A stretch of DNA of 64,000 bases from Bryobacterales bacterium (GTDB lineage Bacteria > Acidobacteriota > Terriglobia > Bryobacterales > Bryobacteraceae): positions 41,685 through 105,684 of the forward strand of contig PMSX01000072.1 of the NCBI GenBank assembly GCA_003167495.1. The letters are read 5' to 3'. Positions 1 to 8,989 of this stretch are shown here, piece after piece. The notes under the pieces are model-generated. The model saw only the letters and a list, made by a program, of their open reading frames with translations, did not search any database and had not been told where the DNA came from. The position numbers and the translations under genes are program-made. Every line of letters starts with the position of its first letter. Within the stretch, counting starts at the first letter, position 1.

Positions 1-1252
1 CATTCAGCTTCTTCTGCTGGTGGGTAATGTTCTTGCCTTCGCCGGCTTCACCGAGACCGTATCCTTTCACGGTTTTGCACAGAAGGACGGTAGGCCGGCC
101 GGTGGTTTCGAGAGCTCGCTTGAAGGCGTTGTACACTTTGACGGGATCGTGACCGCCCCGGCGGAGTAGGCCGATTTGCTCGTCGGTTTTGTCTTTAACG
201 AGTTCGAGCAATTCGGGATATTTACCGAAAAATTCCTGGCGTACGTACGCGCCGCCACGGGCTTTGAAGTTTTGATATTCGCCGTCGACGCATTCTTCCA
301 TGCGCTTAAGCAATAAACCGCTGGTATCGCGAGCGAAGAGTTCGTCCCAATCGCTGCCCCAGAGGACCTTGATCACATTCCAGCCAGCGCCTCGAAAAAC
401 ACCCTCCAGTTCCTGAATGACACTACTGTTGCCCCGGACTGGGCCGTCCAGCCGCTGCAGATTGCAATTGATAATGAAGCAGAGATTATCGAGTTTTTCG
501 CGCGCTGCGACGTGCAAAGCGCCAGTGGATTCAGGTTCGTCCATTTCGCCGTCGCCTAGGAAGGCGTAGACTTTGCGGCCGGTTTGCGGCAGGAGCCCCC
601 GGTTTTCGAGATAGCGGAGGAAGCGCGCGTTGTATATGGAATTGATCGGGCCGAGGCCCATCGAAACGGTGGGAAACTGCCAGAAGTCCGGCATCAGCCA
701 AGGGTGCGGGTAGGAAGAGAGACCCGGTTTGTCGCGTAATTCGTGCCTGAAATTGAACAGATGCTCTTCGGTGAGGCGGCCTTCGAGGAACGCCCGTGAA
801 TAGATACCGGGCGAGGCGTGACCCTGATGGTAGACCAGGTCGCCGGGCTGATCGCCATAGCTGCCCCGGAAAAAGTGGTTGAAACCGACTTCACTGATGG
901 TTGCCAGAGACGCGAAGGTGGAGATATGGCCACCGATGTTGTCGTCGTGTTTATTGGCGCGCACCACCATGGCAGCGGCGTTCCAGCGGATGATGCTCTT
1001 GATGCGCCGTTCAAGGGCGCGGTCGCCTGGGTAGGGCGCCTCCTCGTGAACGGGGATCGAGTTCACATAAGGGGTATTGATCTGAGATGGCACCGATACA
1101 CCGAAATGAGAGGCGCGGTTGAGAAGCCGGGTCAGCAAATAAGCGGCGCGGTCAGGCCCGGCTTCGTCCAATACCTGATCCAGGGCTTCCAACCATTCTG
1201 TGGTCTCTTGCGGGTGGAGGTCCGTCAGGGGTTCTTCTTTAGTCTTGAGCAT
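1..1252 (-). CDS. aceE: Pyruvate dehydrogenase E1 component, homodimeric type (partial)
   Basis: This is the N-terminal 417 codons of the large homodimeric pyruvate dehydrogenase E1, the thiamine-diphosphate enzyme that decarboxylates pyruvate and acetylates the lipoyl groups of E2. The window edge removes the rest of the roughly 890-residue protein. The frame is open from base 1 to 1252. Family-typical stretches are visible: RWNAAAMVVRAN and DDNIGGHISTFASLATI near residues 90-120, YHQGHASPGIYSRAFLEGRL, and the thiamine-diphosphate motif GDGEMDEPESTGA near residue 230. The last readable residues, KNITHQQKKLN, match the conserved AceE region around residue 410. The start is ATG at 1252 with an AGGA-type ribosome site just upstream. 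Nothing upstream shows other complex subunits, so E2 and E3 would have to lie beyond base 1 or elsewhere. Confidence 0.93.
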   Translation of the reverse strand, partial: MLKTKEEPLTDLHPQETTEWLEALDQVLDEAGPDRAAYLLTRLLNRASHFGVSVPSQINTPYVNSIPVHEEAPYPGDRALERRIKSIIRWNAAAMVVRANKHDDNIGGHISTFASLATISEVGFNHFFRGSYGDQPGDLVYHQGHASPGIYSRAFLEGRLTEEHLFNFRHELRDKPGLSSYPHPWLMPDFWQFPTVSMGLGPINSIYNARFLRYLENRGLLPQTGRKVYAFLGDGEMDEPESTGALHVAAREKLDNLCFIINCNLQRLDGPVRGNSSVIQELEGVFRGAGWNVIKVLWGSDWDELFARDTSGLLLKRMEECVDGEYQNFKARGGAYVRQEFFGKYPELLELVKDKTDEQIGLLRRGGHDPVKVYNAFKRALETTGRPTVLLCKTVKGYGLGEAGEGKNITHQQKKLN

Positions 1253-1495
1253 TTTCCTAGTTCCAGCTTGTAGCAGCAGGGTAATTATTGTAAGATACGT
1301 TCCCGAGCCAAAAGGCACAAAGATTCATGGGCCGCCGACAAAGGTAGACCCGTGTCGTTATCGAAGCTAGCTGAGGGGCAAGGAAGCCCCTGCCGCCGTC
1401 AGATTCGTTTAGTACTAAAAGTAATTATCGCTTATCGCTTGCTTTTCCGCGTTGGGTGAGGCAATCTTAAAGGTTTTCGGAGAGCTTTCTTTGAG
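1253..1495. other. Intergenic region between divergent aceE and DHH genes
   Basis: This gap must hold the promoters of both divergent genes. It contains a TACAAT-like -10 hexamer on the minus strand near 1275-1285 that could serve aceE, without a convincing -35. A short 6-bp hairpin (1374-1379 with 1386-1391) has no T-run. No gene was found in it. Confidence 0.4.
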
Positions 1496-2464
1496 ATGAA
1501 GGTCCGGGTCCTCTATCACGACCATTGTTTCGACGGCGCAGCCTCGGCGGCCTACATTACGCGCTTTTTGCGGAGCGAGCGCTATCCCGCGGCCGACTTC
1601 TATTACACCGGGCTCGCGCACCGCGCCGACCAATTGTTTGAAAACAGCCTATTTGACGGCGACGCAAACGTGATTGTCGATTTCAAATACGCCACGCATC
1701 CCAACTTGACTTGGTGGTTCGATCACCACCAAAGCGCCTTTTTGAGTCCGGAAGACGCTGAGCATTTCAAACACGACAAGAGCGGCCAGAAGTTACTGGA
1801 CCCGAGCTATCGTTCCTGCACAAAATTCATTTCCACGGTGGTAAAGGACAGATATGGCTTCTCCGCACCTGACATGGAGGAGCTGGTCACTTGGGCCGAT
1901 ATCGTAGACGGCGCTCTTTACGAAAGCGCCGAGGCGGCGGTGGAAATGCATGCGCCGGCTATGAAGTTGACGCTGGTGATTGAGGGCAGCAAGGGACCGA
2001 ATCTGGTGCAAAAGATTATCCGGCTGATGCAGAGCGAGAGCTTAGGGCGGATTATCGATGAGCCGGCGATTCAAGCGGAATATCAGCGGCTGCATGAGAT
2101 TCATTTGCGGAATATCGATGTGATCCGCAAAGAAGGAGACTGTGAGCGGGGCGTGATTTTCTTTGATCTGGTTGAATACGGCATTGAGGGCTACAACAAG
2201 TTCATCCCCTATTACCTGTTTCCGGATTCGGCATATACGGTTTCAGTGTCAACCTCGACTTTCCGGACGAAGGTTTCGGTGGGATCGAACCCTTGGGTGA
2301 AGGAGCCATTGCGCCATAATTTGGCGACGATTTGCGAACGCTATGGCGGCGGCGGGCATCCAAAAGTCGGAGCGATCAGCTTTCCGATTGGAGCGGTAGA
2401 GGAAGCGAGGAAAGCGGCGGCGGAGATTAGGGAGGAGTTGAAGGCTGAAGGGAATGCGTTATGA
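1496..2464 (+). CDS. DHH/DHHA1-family phosphoesterase
   Basis: A 322-residue DHH-superfamily phosphoesterase, a manganese-dependent family that includes exonucleases, oligoribonucleases (NrnA) and cyclic dinucleotide phosphodiesterases. The N-terminus carries the first metal motif HDHCFDGAASA (residues 8-18), followed by VDF near residue 62 and the name-giving DHH (DHHQS) near residue 76. The C-terminus holds the DHHA1 glycine-rich motif GGGGHPKVGAISF near residues 285-297, which binds nucleic acid or nucleotide. The substrate cannot be told from sequence; cytosolic nucleotide or oligonucleotide hydrolysis is the family expectation. The start ATG at 1496 follows a GGAGAG sequence. The downstream antitoxin gene begins near its end, so the two may be co-transcribed. 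Confidence 0.85.
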   Translation: MKVRVLYHDHCFDGAASAAYITRFLRSERYPAADFYYTGLAHRADQLFENSLFDGDANVIVDFKYATHPNLTWWFDHHQSAFLSPEDAEHFKHDKSGQKLLDPSYRSCTKFISTVVKDRYGFSAPDMEELVTWADIVDGALYESAEAAVEMHAPAMKLTLVIEGSKGPNLVQKIIRLMQSESLGRIIDEPAIQAEYQRLHEIHLRNIDVIRKEGDCERGVIFFDLVEYGIEGYNKFIPYYLFPDSAYTVSVSTSTFRTKVSVGSNPWVKEPLRHNLATICERYGGGGHPKVGAISFPIGAVEEARKAAAEIREELKAEGNAL

Positions 2465-2483
2465 TCTTACTGGAGTCTTACCG

Positions 2484-2762
2484 ATGGAACACTCTTCAGA
2501 AACGACGCGGCTTTCGACAAAAGGTCAGATCATTTTGCCCAAGAATATCCGGGATTCCCGGGCTTGGATGCCAGGCACGGAATTCACTGTCGAAGAATCA
2601 GGCGACGGAATTCTGCTGCGTCCGGCTAGCCGCTTCCCTCCAGTTGATCTAGATCAAGTAGCGGGTTGTCTGCGGTTTGAAGGCAAGGTAAAGACGCCGG
2701 CGGAGATGCGTGACGCCATTGGCCGCGAGGTGATGCGGCGACATGGTCGCGGTCGATACTAA
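2484..2762 (+). CDS. AbrB/MazE/SpoVT-type antitoxin (VapB-like)
   Basis: A 92-residue swapped-hairpin (AbrB/MazE) DNA-binding protein, expected to neutralise the adjacent PIN toxin and repress the operon. The diagnostic stretch is TRLSTKGQIILPKNIRDSR near the N-terminus, followed by PGTEFTVEESGDGILLRP. The C-terminal tail (EMRDAIGREVMRRHGRGRY) is the likely toxin-binding segment. I chose the ATG at 2484. A frame-compatible start at 2454 would overlap the upstream phosphoesterase gene. The 3' end overlaps the toxin gene by 20 bases, which supports translational coupling. Confidence 0.88.
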   Translation: MEHSSETTRLSTKGQIILPKNIRDSRAWMPGTEFTVEESGDGILLRPASRFPPVDLDQVAGCLRFEGKVKTPAEMRDAIGREVMRRHGRGRY

Positions 2763-3156
2763 CGTTTTGGTCAGATTACTTACGGGCGACGACCCCACTC
2801 AGGCGGCCGCCGCCCGAGCGCTTTTTGCGGCCGGTCCCGTATGGATACCGAAAACGGTATTGCTCGAAACCGCTTGGGTGCTAGGTAGCCTGTACGAATT
2901 CGAGGACATTTCGGTGGTAGAGGCATTCAAAAAGCTGTTGGGGCTCGGGAACGTCCAGGTGGAGGATGAGGCAGCGGTCGCGGCTGCCCTGGCACTGACG
3001 TCGCACGGCGTAGAACTGGCTGACGCCCTCCACCTAAGCAGCAGGCCGCACGGCGTCTCTTTCGTCTCGTTCGACCGACCCTTCGTTAAACGCGCCCAGA
3101 AGGCCGGCGCGACCGGCGTTTCCGGCTTACCCGGCAAACACTCGGCCAAAAAATAA
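2743..3156 (+). CDS. PIN-domain ribonuclease toxin (VapC-like)
   Basis: A 137-residue PIN-domain protein, predicted to be the metal-dependent endoribonuclease toxin of a type II toxin-antitoxin pair. The acidic active-site positions are visible: D5 in VAVDTNVLVRLL, E42 in VLLETAWVL, D94 in ELADALHL and a C-terminal SFDRPF. The length is typical for the family. The ATG at 2743 lies inside the antitoxin gene, so the two form one operon. All catalytic acids appear present, so the toxin looks intact. Confidence 0.88.
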   Translation: MVAVDTNVLVRLLTGDDPTQAAAARALFAAGPVWIPKTVLLETAWVLGSLYEFEDISVVEAFKKLLGLGNVQVEDEAAVAAALALTSHGVELADALHLSSRPHGVSFVSFDRPFVKRAQKAGATGVSGLPGKHSAKK

Positions 3157-3167
3157 TTAGGAACTTT

Positions 3168-3177
3168 ACAAATTTGT
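3168..3177. promoter_or_regulatory. Palindrome upstream of marR-emrAB operon
   Basis: The perfect 10-bp palindrome ACAAATTTGT lies about 25 bases before the MarR start codon. MarR regulators commonly bind AT-rich palindromes of this kind in their own promoters, so this is a candidate autoregulatory operator. Confidence 0.4.
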
Positions 3178-3202
3178 TTTGAATCGAACCCGTAGCAGCG
3201 CT

Positions 3203-3754
3203 ATGAGGGAAGATCGACGCGAACAGTATTATCACACGCGCATCAGGGAATCGGGGTCTTACTATGCCGGTTTCGATCTGGCGTCCGCGGAAATTTTGTT
3301 GAGTCTGCGCCATACCGGGGACGTGCTGCAGCAGGCTTGCGGGCCGTTGTTTGGGCAATACGGATTGTCCAAATCGTCCATAAATATACTGATGTTGTTG
3401 AGGCATGGGCCGCCAGAAGGCATGCAGCTTCACGATTTGGGCGATTTGCTGCTAGTGAGCCGGGCAAATATCACGGGCCTGATCGATCATATGGAACAGA
3501 AAGAATATGTGACGCGAGTGGTTGACGCCAGCGACCGGCGCGCGCGTTTTGCGCGAATTACAAAAAAAGGTATCGAGGTACTGGATACTTTTATGCCGTT
3601 GCATTACCGGAATGTTAAATCCATGTTGCAAGGGCTCTCCGAAGCGGAAAAGACAGCGTTGCTTCGTTTATTGAAAAAGACACGCGAAAGCATCGCGGCG
3701 CACGCGGATGGGTTGGAACAAACGGCTGTGGCCGAACTTATAAACGCGGAGTGA
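3203..3754 (+). CDS. MarR-family transcriptional regulator
   Basis: A 183-residue winged-helix regulator of the MarR family, which typically represses efflux genes until a ligand binds. The DNA-binding core runs from about residue 55 to 115: LSKSSINILMLLRHG, LGDLLLVSRANITGLIDHMEQKEYV and the wing DASDRRARFARITKKG. A TTG at 3179 is in frame, but the ATG at 3203 is the more likely start. The stop overlaps a GTG of the next frame and the adaptor gene starts 11 bases later, so marR, emrA and emrB form one operon. By analogy with EmrR-EmrAB it likely controls the pump downstream. Confidence 0.9.
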   Translation: MREDRREQYYHTRIRESGSYYAGFDLASAEILLSLRHTGDVLQQACGPLFGQYGLSKSSINILMLLRHGPPEGMQLHDLGDLLLVSRANITGLIDHMEQKEYVTRVVDASDRRARFARITKKGIEVLDTFMPLHYRNVKSMLQGLSEAEKTALLRLLKKTRESIAAHADGLEQTAVAELINAE

Positions 3755-3765
3755 GAAATCTAGAA

Positions 3766-5088
3766 ATGGCGGAAGTACAGGAGCCGGAACCAAAAATCAA
3801 GAGCGAGGACGCCGTCAAAGCGGCTCCCGAGCAGTTACATTACGATAAGACGCCGCCAGTGGAGAACACCGGGCGGAAGCGAAAGATTCGCTTTGTTTTG
3901 CTGGCGCTGGCGGTGGTGGCAGTCATTGCGTCTATTCCGATTTATTCGTATTATGCGGCGCGGGAGAGCACGGACGATGCCGAAGTTGATGGACACTTGA
4001 TCCCGATTAGTCCGCGCATCAACGGCACGATCCTGGAAGTGCTAGTGAACGACAATCAGCACGTAAAAGCGGGCCAGCCGTTAGTGAACCTCGACCCGGC
4101 CGACTATCAGGTGGCGCTGGCGCAGGCACAAGCGCAATTGGCGACAGCGCGGGCGACGACGTCGGAATCAGGCGTGAATGTTCCGCTGACGAATATCAAT
4201 ACGCTGTCTCAGGTTGACAGCAGCAAGACGCAGGTTGACGAAGGACGCGCCGCTGTTAATAGCGCACAGCAGGCCGCCAACCAGGCGCAGGCAAACATCG
4301 GGTCCGCCAGAGCGACGCTCGAAGCACGGCAGGCCGACTACGAAAAGGCGCAGAAGGATTTGGCGCGTTACAAGGACCTAGTGGCCAAGGATGAAATCTC
4401 GAAGCAGGAATATGATGCGGCGGACGCGGCCGCCCGCGCCGGTGCGGCCAATGTAGAAGCGGCGAAAGCAAATGTGACCGTAGCGCAGCGTAGCTTCGAT
4501 AAAGCGATGGCAGATTTAGGCGAAGCGAAAGCGCGATTGCAGACGGCGCAGGTGCTGCAGCAGCAGAGCGCGCAGGCCCGGCCAAAGCAGCAGGAGGCAA
4601 GCGAAGCGCGCTACCAGGTTGCGCAGGCCCAGGTACAACAGAGAGACGCGGATGTAAAACAAGCGCAATTGAATCTAGACTATACAGTGTTGAAGGCTCC
4701 AGCGGATGGAATTGTAAGCAAAAAGTCGGCCGAACCTGGCATGCAACTGGCAGCTGGGCAACAAATCATGGCGATTGTGCCGTTGCAGGACGTTTGGATA
4801 ACGGCCAATTTCAAAGAGACGCAATTGAAAAAGATGCATGTGGGCCAAAAGGTTGAGATTGAAGTAGACACCTATGGCCGTAGCCGCAAATATACTGGGC
4901 ACATTGATAGCATCGCCGCCGCGTCGGGTGGAAGATTCAGCCTGCTGCCCCCGGAAAATGCCACCGGAAACTATGTGAAAGTTGTGCAGCGGGTGCCGGT
5001 AAAAATCCTTCTCGAGCCGGGCCAGAACGACGATCAACGGCTGTTGCCGGGTATGTCGGTTACTCCCGTCGTTTTGCTGAACAACTAA
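3766..5088 (+). CDS. emrA: EmrA/HlyD-type membrane fusion protein of a drug efflux pump
   Basis: A 440-residue periplasmic adaptor of the HlyD/EmrA family, linking an MFS transporter to an outer-membrane channel. A single membrane anchor (IRFVLLALAVVAVIASIPIYSYYAA, about residues 45-70) follows a charged cytosolic tail. Next comes ESTDDAEVDGHLIPISPRINGTI, the EmrA-type start of the biotinyl-lipoyl domain, then a long Ala/Gln-rich coiled coil (about residues 125-310) and a beta-barrel with LDYTVLKAPADGIVSKKSAEPGMQL. I chose the ATG at 3766; a GTG at 3751 overlaps the MarR stop. The MFS partner begins 15 bases downstream. Confidence 0.9.
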   Translation: MAEVQEPEPKIKSEDAVKAAPEQLHYDKTPPVENTGRKRKIRFVLLALAVVAVIASIPIYSYYAARESTDDAEVDGHLIPISPRINGTILEVLVNDNQHVKAGQPLVNLDPADYQVALAQAQAQLATARATTSESGVNVPLTNINTLSQVDSSKTQVDEGRAAVNSAQQAANQAQANIGSARATLEARQADYEKAQKDLARYKDLVAKDEISKQEYDAADAAARAGAANVEAAKANVTVAQRSFDKAMADLGEAKARLQTAQVLQQQSAQARPKQQEASEARYQVAQAQVQQRDADVKQAQLNLDYTVLKAPADGIVSKKSAEPGMQLAAGQQIMAIVPLQDVWITANFKETQLKKMHVGQKVEIEVDTYGRSRKYTGHIDSIAAASGGRFSLLPPENATGNYVKVVQRVPVKILLEPGQNDDQRLLPGMSVTPVVLLNN

Positions 5089-5103
5089 GCGGTACTTCAG
5101 GCA

Positions 5104-6708
5104 ATGGCTACTGCAACTGCCGAAACGGCGCCGGCTCTCGCCGATCAGGCGATCTGGAAACCTAAATTCAACCCGTGGCTGATTGCGCTCACGGTAACCC
5201 TGGCTAGCTTCATGGAAGTGCTGGACACCAGCATCGCCAATGTGGCATTGCCGCACATTGCGGGAGGGTTGTCGGCCAGTGAAGACGAAGCGACTTGGGT
5301 GCTTACGTCTTACCTTGTTTCGAACGCTATTATTCTGCCGTTGAGCGGTTGGTTCTCGCTGTTGCTAGGCCGCAAGCGCTTCTACATGCTGTGCGTGTTT
5401 CTGTTTACCGTTAGTTCCTTTCTCTGCGGCGTTGCGCCAACACTTGGTCTGTTGGTTTTGTTTCGCATTATGCAAGGCGTGGGCGGCGGCGGCCTGCAGC
5501 CGAGCGAACAAGCGATTCTGGCCGATACGTTTCCTCCAAAACAACGCGGCATGGCGTTTGCCGTATATGCCATCGCAGTCGTTTTCGCACCGGCTATTGG
5601 GCCAACGTTGGGCGGCTATATCACCGATCATTACAGTTGGCGCTGGATTTTTTTCATCAACATCCCAGTGGGCATGATTTCTATTGCCTTGTCCAGCTTC
5701 ATGCTGGAAGATCCACCCTATTTGGTTAAAGAGCGGAAAGAGAAAAAGAAAGCAAACCTGCAGGTCGACTATTGGGGGATTATTTTCATCGCCATAGGCC
5801 TCGGCTTCCTGCAGATTCTGCTCGATAAGGGAGACCGGGACGACTGGTTCTCTTCGGATTTCATCCGGGTCTGTGGCGTGCTGGCTTTGGGCGGTTTGAT
5901 CCTGGCCGTTTATTGGGAGCTGAAATCAAAAAATCCCGTTGTTGACCTAAGCTTGCTCAAAGACCGTAACTTCGCCATCTCAGGGTTTTTTATGTTCATG
6001 GTGGGCGTAGTGCTGCTGGGCAGTACTGTGCTGATACCACAGTTTCTGCAGCTGGTGATGGGTTATTCGGCGACAGACGCGGGCCTAGTCATTTCACCGG
6101 GCGGTTTTTTGATTATTGTCATGTTGCCCTTCATTGGCATGCTCCTAGGGAAAGTGGAGGCGCGCTGGATGATCGGCGTAGGTCTGGCGATTACAGCGCT
6201 GGCTTTATTCCACATGACAACATTCGACACGGACATGGACTACAAATACGTGATGCTGGCGCGCTGCTTCCAGGCTTCCGGATTGGCGTTCTTGTTCGTA
6301 CCTATCAACACCGCGGCGTATGCATTTGTGCCTCGCAATAAAAACAACGCGGCTTCCGGGCTCATCAATCTGGCGCGCAATGTGGGGGGCAGTGTTGGTA
6401 TTTCTCTGGTGGTAACGATTCTGAGCCATCGCACCCAGTTTCATCAATCCCGGTTGGTGGAGCAAACCTCCAGCTTAAACCCGCAGTTCAGTGCCGCGGT
6501 GAAAGCCGCCAGCGGCGTCTTTGGTCCTGGCCCTGCTGCGAGCGGGAACGGCCCATTAGGTCTGCTCATGAATCAGATCCAGCGGCAGGCGGCGACACTG
6601 GCTTATATCGATTGCTTCTGGATGTTTGGTGTTGCGTTCACAGTGCTAATTCCGTTTGTGTTCATGATGAAACGGGTGGCGCCAGGTAGAGGGCCGGGCG
6701 GGCACTGA
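5104..6708 (+). CDS. emrB: DHA2-family MFS multidrug transporter (EmrB/QacA type)
   Basis: A 534-residue 14-helix proton-driven drug exporter of the EmrB/QacA (DHA2) group. The signature LDTSIANVALPHIAGGLSA occupies about residues 40-58, followed by TWVLTSYLVSNAIILPLSGW and motif A-like GRKRFYMLCV. Motif C in helix 5 reads FAPAIGPTLGGYITD. An extra cytosolic linker (KERKEKKKANLQ) separates helices 6 and 7. It pairs with the EmrA-like adaptor immediately upstream to form an inner-membrane/periplasm pump. No outer-membrane TolC partner is present in this operon. The next gene is convergent, 11 bases away. Confidence 0.92.
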   Translation: MATATAETAPALADQAIWKPKFNPWLIALTVTLASFMEVLDTSIANVALPHIAGGLSASEDEATWVLTSYLVSNAIILPLSGWFSLLLGRKRFYMLCVFLFTVSSFLCGVAPTLGLLVLFRIMQGVGGGGLQPSEQAILADTFPPKQRGMAFAVYAIAVVFAPAIGPTLGGYITDHYSWRWIFFINIPVGMISIALSSFMLEDPPYLVKERKEKKKANLQVDYWGIIFIAIGLGFLQILLDKGDRDDWFSSDFIRVCGVLALGGLILAVYWELKSKNPVVDLSLLKDRNFAISGFFMFMVGVVLLGSTVLIPQFLQLVMGYSATDAGLVISPGGFLIIVMLPFIGMLLGKVEARWMIGVGLAITALALFHMTTFDTDMDYKYVMLARCFQASGLAFLFVPINTAAYAFVPRNKNNAASGLINLARNVGGSVGISLVVTILSHRTQFHQSRLVEQTSSLNPQFSAAVKAASGVFGPGPAASGNGPLGLLMNQIQRQAATLAYIDCFWMFGVAFTVLIPFVFMMKRVAPGRGPGGH

Positions 6709-6719
6709 ACCTCTCTGCT

Positions 6720-7187
6720 TCACCGCGCGATTGGAATCCAGATTTCGACGCCGCCCATTTCGGTTGGACGGAAAGTCTCGCTGTATCTTTCGATTCTCGC
6801 GTCACGGGAAATGCGCATTCCCGATTCCGGCAACCATTTGCTCCAGATGTGGTCCCAGGTGCTACGAAGCGTTGAGATATAACCGCGATGAGAAAAGACC
6901 GCGTATTTCTTCTTCGGCAAACTGAACTGTTGAAACTCAGCCGGAAGATCGGCAAAATCAGAAACCTGCACACCACAAGCGTAATCCCAATGACCGGGGA
7001 TGGCGGTGGGAAAGAGCAAACCGTAGGCCACTCCGCCCATCTGTCCAGGCACATGACCGAGATGAGGCACAAATCGCTGCCACTGCGCCGGAATGCCCGC
7101 GCTCGTTTCATCGGTATAGGATTCGGCAAGACCAGCAATCAGCAAAGGGCCGAATTCCTCAAAGCGCGGCGGCCCGAAGTCTTCCAT
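6720..7187 (-). CDS. GyrI-like / effector-binding domain protein
   Basis: A 155-residue single-domain protein resembling the GyrI-like small-molecule-binding (SHS2) fold that forms the effector domain of AraC/MerR regulators such as Rob and BmrR. Visible features are the start [20 protein letters not shown], the central [10 protein letters not shown] and [24 protein letters not shown], and the end [12 protein letters not shown], all typical positions of this fold. There is no DNA-binding domain. Free-standing members bind hydrophobic ligands or act as hydrolases or decoys, so the role is uncertain. Its position beside an Emr pump fits drug sensing or sequestration. Its start is 18 bases from the divergent SDR start. 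Confidence 0.8.
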   Translation of the reverse strand: MEDFGPPRFEEFGPLLIAGLAESYTDETSAGIPAQWQRFVPHLGHVPGQMGGVAYGLLFPTAIPGHWDYACGVQVSDFADLPAEFQQFSLPKKKYAVFSHRGYISTLRSTWDHIWSKWLPESGMRISRDARIERYSETFRPTEMGGVEIWIPIAR

Positions 7188-7205
7188 GCCTGATAGGATA
7201 AACCG

Positions 7206-7958
7206 TTGATTCCACTGAAGGGCAGAGTTGCCATTGTTACGGGTGCCGGACGCGGCATCGGACGCGCTATCGCGCTAGCTTTATCGCGCGACGGCGCGAA
7301 TGTCGTCGTAAGTGATATTAATCTTGCCATCGCTCAATCGGTAGCAGCGGAGATCACAGCCCTTGGCGGCCAGAGTTTCGCCATCGAAACGGATGTTTCC
7401 TCCAAAGCGGACGCGCAGCACTTAGCGAGCGCCACGCTCGATCGTTTTGTGAAGATCGACATCTTAGTGAACAATGCCGGAATACTTGCCACTGGACCGC
7501 TGCTCGACACTACCGTGGAGATCTGGGAGAGAACACACGCCGTGAATCTGAAAGGTGTGTTTTTATGCACGAAGGCCGTGTTTCCGACGATGATGGCGCA
7601 ACAGAGCGGGCGCATTATCAACATCGCATCGGTAGCAGGAAAGCGCGGCGGTGGTTTCTTCGGCAATACCTGTTACGCGGCTTCAAAAGGCGGCGTGATT
7701 GCTTTCACAAAAGGAGCAGCGCGTGAAGGCGGACCTTACAACATCACGGTGAATGCCGTAGCGCCCGCGATGATCGAAACAGAGATGATTAGCGGCATGC
7801 CGGCCGATATGCGCGAGAGTCTGCTGCGATCGATTCCTTTGGGACGCACCGGCAGTGTAGAAGACGTGGCGGCCGCTGTATGCTTTCTCGCTTCCGATGG
7901 AGCTGGTTTTATGACCGGCGAGATTATGGATGTAGATGGCGGCTTGATGATGGATTAG
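7206..7958 (+). CDS. Short-chain dehydrogenase/reductase (SDR)
   Basis: A 250-residue classical SDR, an NAD(P)-dependent oxidoreductase. It shows the cofactor motif [10 protein letters not shown] (residues 12-21), NNAG near residue 89, the catalytic Ser in INIASVAG and the YAASKGG Tyr/Lys pair near residues 158-162, and the end [16 protein letters not shown]. It is closest in style to FabG-like 3-oxoacyl-ACP reductases, but the substrate is not predictable. The best start is a TTG at 7206 with AGGA about seven bases upstream. This leaves only 18 bases between it and the divergent GyrI-like gene, too little for two ordinary promoters, so leaderless transcription or a longer overlap is possible. 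Confidence 0.88.
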   Translation: MIPLKGRVAIVTGAGRGIGRAIALALSRDGANVVVSDINLAIAQSVAAEITALGGQSFAIETDVSSKADAQHLASATLDRFVKIDILVNNAGILATGPLLDTTVEIWERTHAVNLKGVFLCTKAVFPTMMAQQSGRIINIASVAGKRGGGFFGNTCYAASKGGVIAFTKGAAREGGPYNITVNAVAPAMIETEMISGMPADMRESLLRSIPLGRTGSVEDVAAAVCFLASDGAGFMTGEIMDVDGGLMMD

Positions 7959-7977
7959 CGGCGAGCACGGTTCGAGC

Positions 7978-8970
7978 CTACCCGCCCAACTCCCCAATCA
8001 ACCTTCGATACACCTCAAACGCCGGCTTCGGCGAATAATCATCCCTCAAAATCCCAAACTGATTATTCGACTCCGGATTCGCCGTATCGGCATCTCTCAA
8101 CGCAAATAACTCATAGTGAGTAATATTCAGCTTGCTGCCCAGTTGATGCACAGTTCGCACCATCTGTTCGATCAATTCGGCTTGGCGCGTGTAATACCGG
8201 CCAGGGCCCGTTGGCCAGCCATTCTCAGAAATATGAATCGGCACTGAACCGGGAATGCCCGCTGCGTTCAATGTCTCTTCGCGAAATTGGGTGAGTACGC
8301 TCGCCACTTCCGTTGTCATTTCACCGACAAGCGGCGTCGCCACATCAGGATAGAAATTCAAACCCACGTAGTCGAGGCAATTGAGGAAGGCGGTGTCCAG
8401 GCGGTCCGCCATTTTGCGCCAGAATCCATCATTCGGATCCGTAGACGGGACCGCGTTAAAGCCCACACTGGCCGTGAAAGCCAGTTGCCTGAGGGTCTGA
8501 CGCGCGACTTTAACACCTGTCAGAATGTTGTCCACGGCGAAGCCGAACCGGCCGTCGCCCGGATACTCATAGAGATTCGGTTCCTCGCAGATTTGCAGAC
8601 AGCCGATATAGGGACCGTAGCGCGCAACGACGTTTTCTATGAATTCGGACCAGCCGGAAAGGTTACCGCGACGATCCCAATTCGACAAAACCAGATCTAG
8701 CTTGCGCCCACGCCAGGTATAACGCGCCAGATCGGGCATGGAAGGCATGTCCACAAGTTCGGCATCCTCATCCGTCCCGGTAAAACCCAGGTAGGTCCGA
8801 ACCAAGAAGTGCTTGTCGCCCTGTAGCAGATCGAGAACGCGATTGATCTCTTCGGGTACATCGGGTTTGCCCGTCGCCATTTCGTGGTGCGCTTCTGAAA
8901 CGCCACCCAGATAGATGCCGAACCGTAGACCGCCTCTTCCTGCAAAAGGAATGATCTTCGCTCCGCTCAT
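7978..8970 (-). CDS. Glycoside hydrolase-like TIM-barrel protein
   Basis: A 330-residue protein with the look of a clan GH-A glycosidase. Two acidic motifs sit at the expected barrel positions: ICEEPNLYE (E129/E130, candidate acid-base after strand 4) and ISENGWPTGPG (E249, candidate nucleophile after strand 7). VGLNFYPDV matches strand 6. There is no signal peptide, so it may act in the cytosol or use another route. The exact GH family and substrate are not recognisable. I chose the ATG at 8970 preceded by an AAGG ribosome site over a longer frame beginning at 9036 inside the upstream gene. It follows the methyltransferase gene by 19 bases, suggesting one operon. Confidence 0.68.
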   Translation of the reverse strand: MSGAKIIPFAGRGGLRFGIYLGGVSEAHHEMATGKPDVPEEINRVLDLLQGDKHFLVRTYLGFTGTDEDAELVDMPSMPDLARYTWRGRKLDLVLSNWDRRGNLSGWSEFIENVVARYGPYIGCLQICEEPNLYEYPGDGRFGFAVDNILTGVKVARQTLRQLAFTASVGFNAVPSTDPNDGFWRKMADRLDTAFLNCLDYVGLNFYPDVATPLVGEMTTEVASVLTQFREETLNAAGIPGSVPIHISENGWPTGPGRYYTRQAELIEQMVRTVHQLGSKLNITHYELFALRDADTANPESNNQFGILRDDYSPKPAFEVYRRLIGELGG

Positions 8971-8989
8971 GTTTGGACCTTCGCGCAGC

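Noticed and set aside
818-1273. 151-codon plus-strand frame opposite aceE
   Set aside because: It is entirely antisense to a clearly conserved AceE sequence and has no recognisable protein pattern.
1374-1391. Terminator between aceE and the DHH gene
   Set aside because: The two genes diverge, the stem is only six base pairs and no T-run follows.
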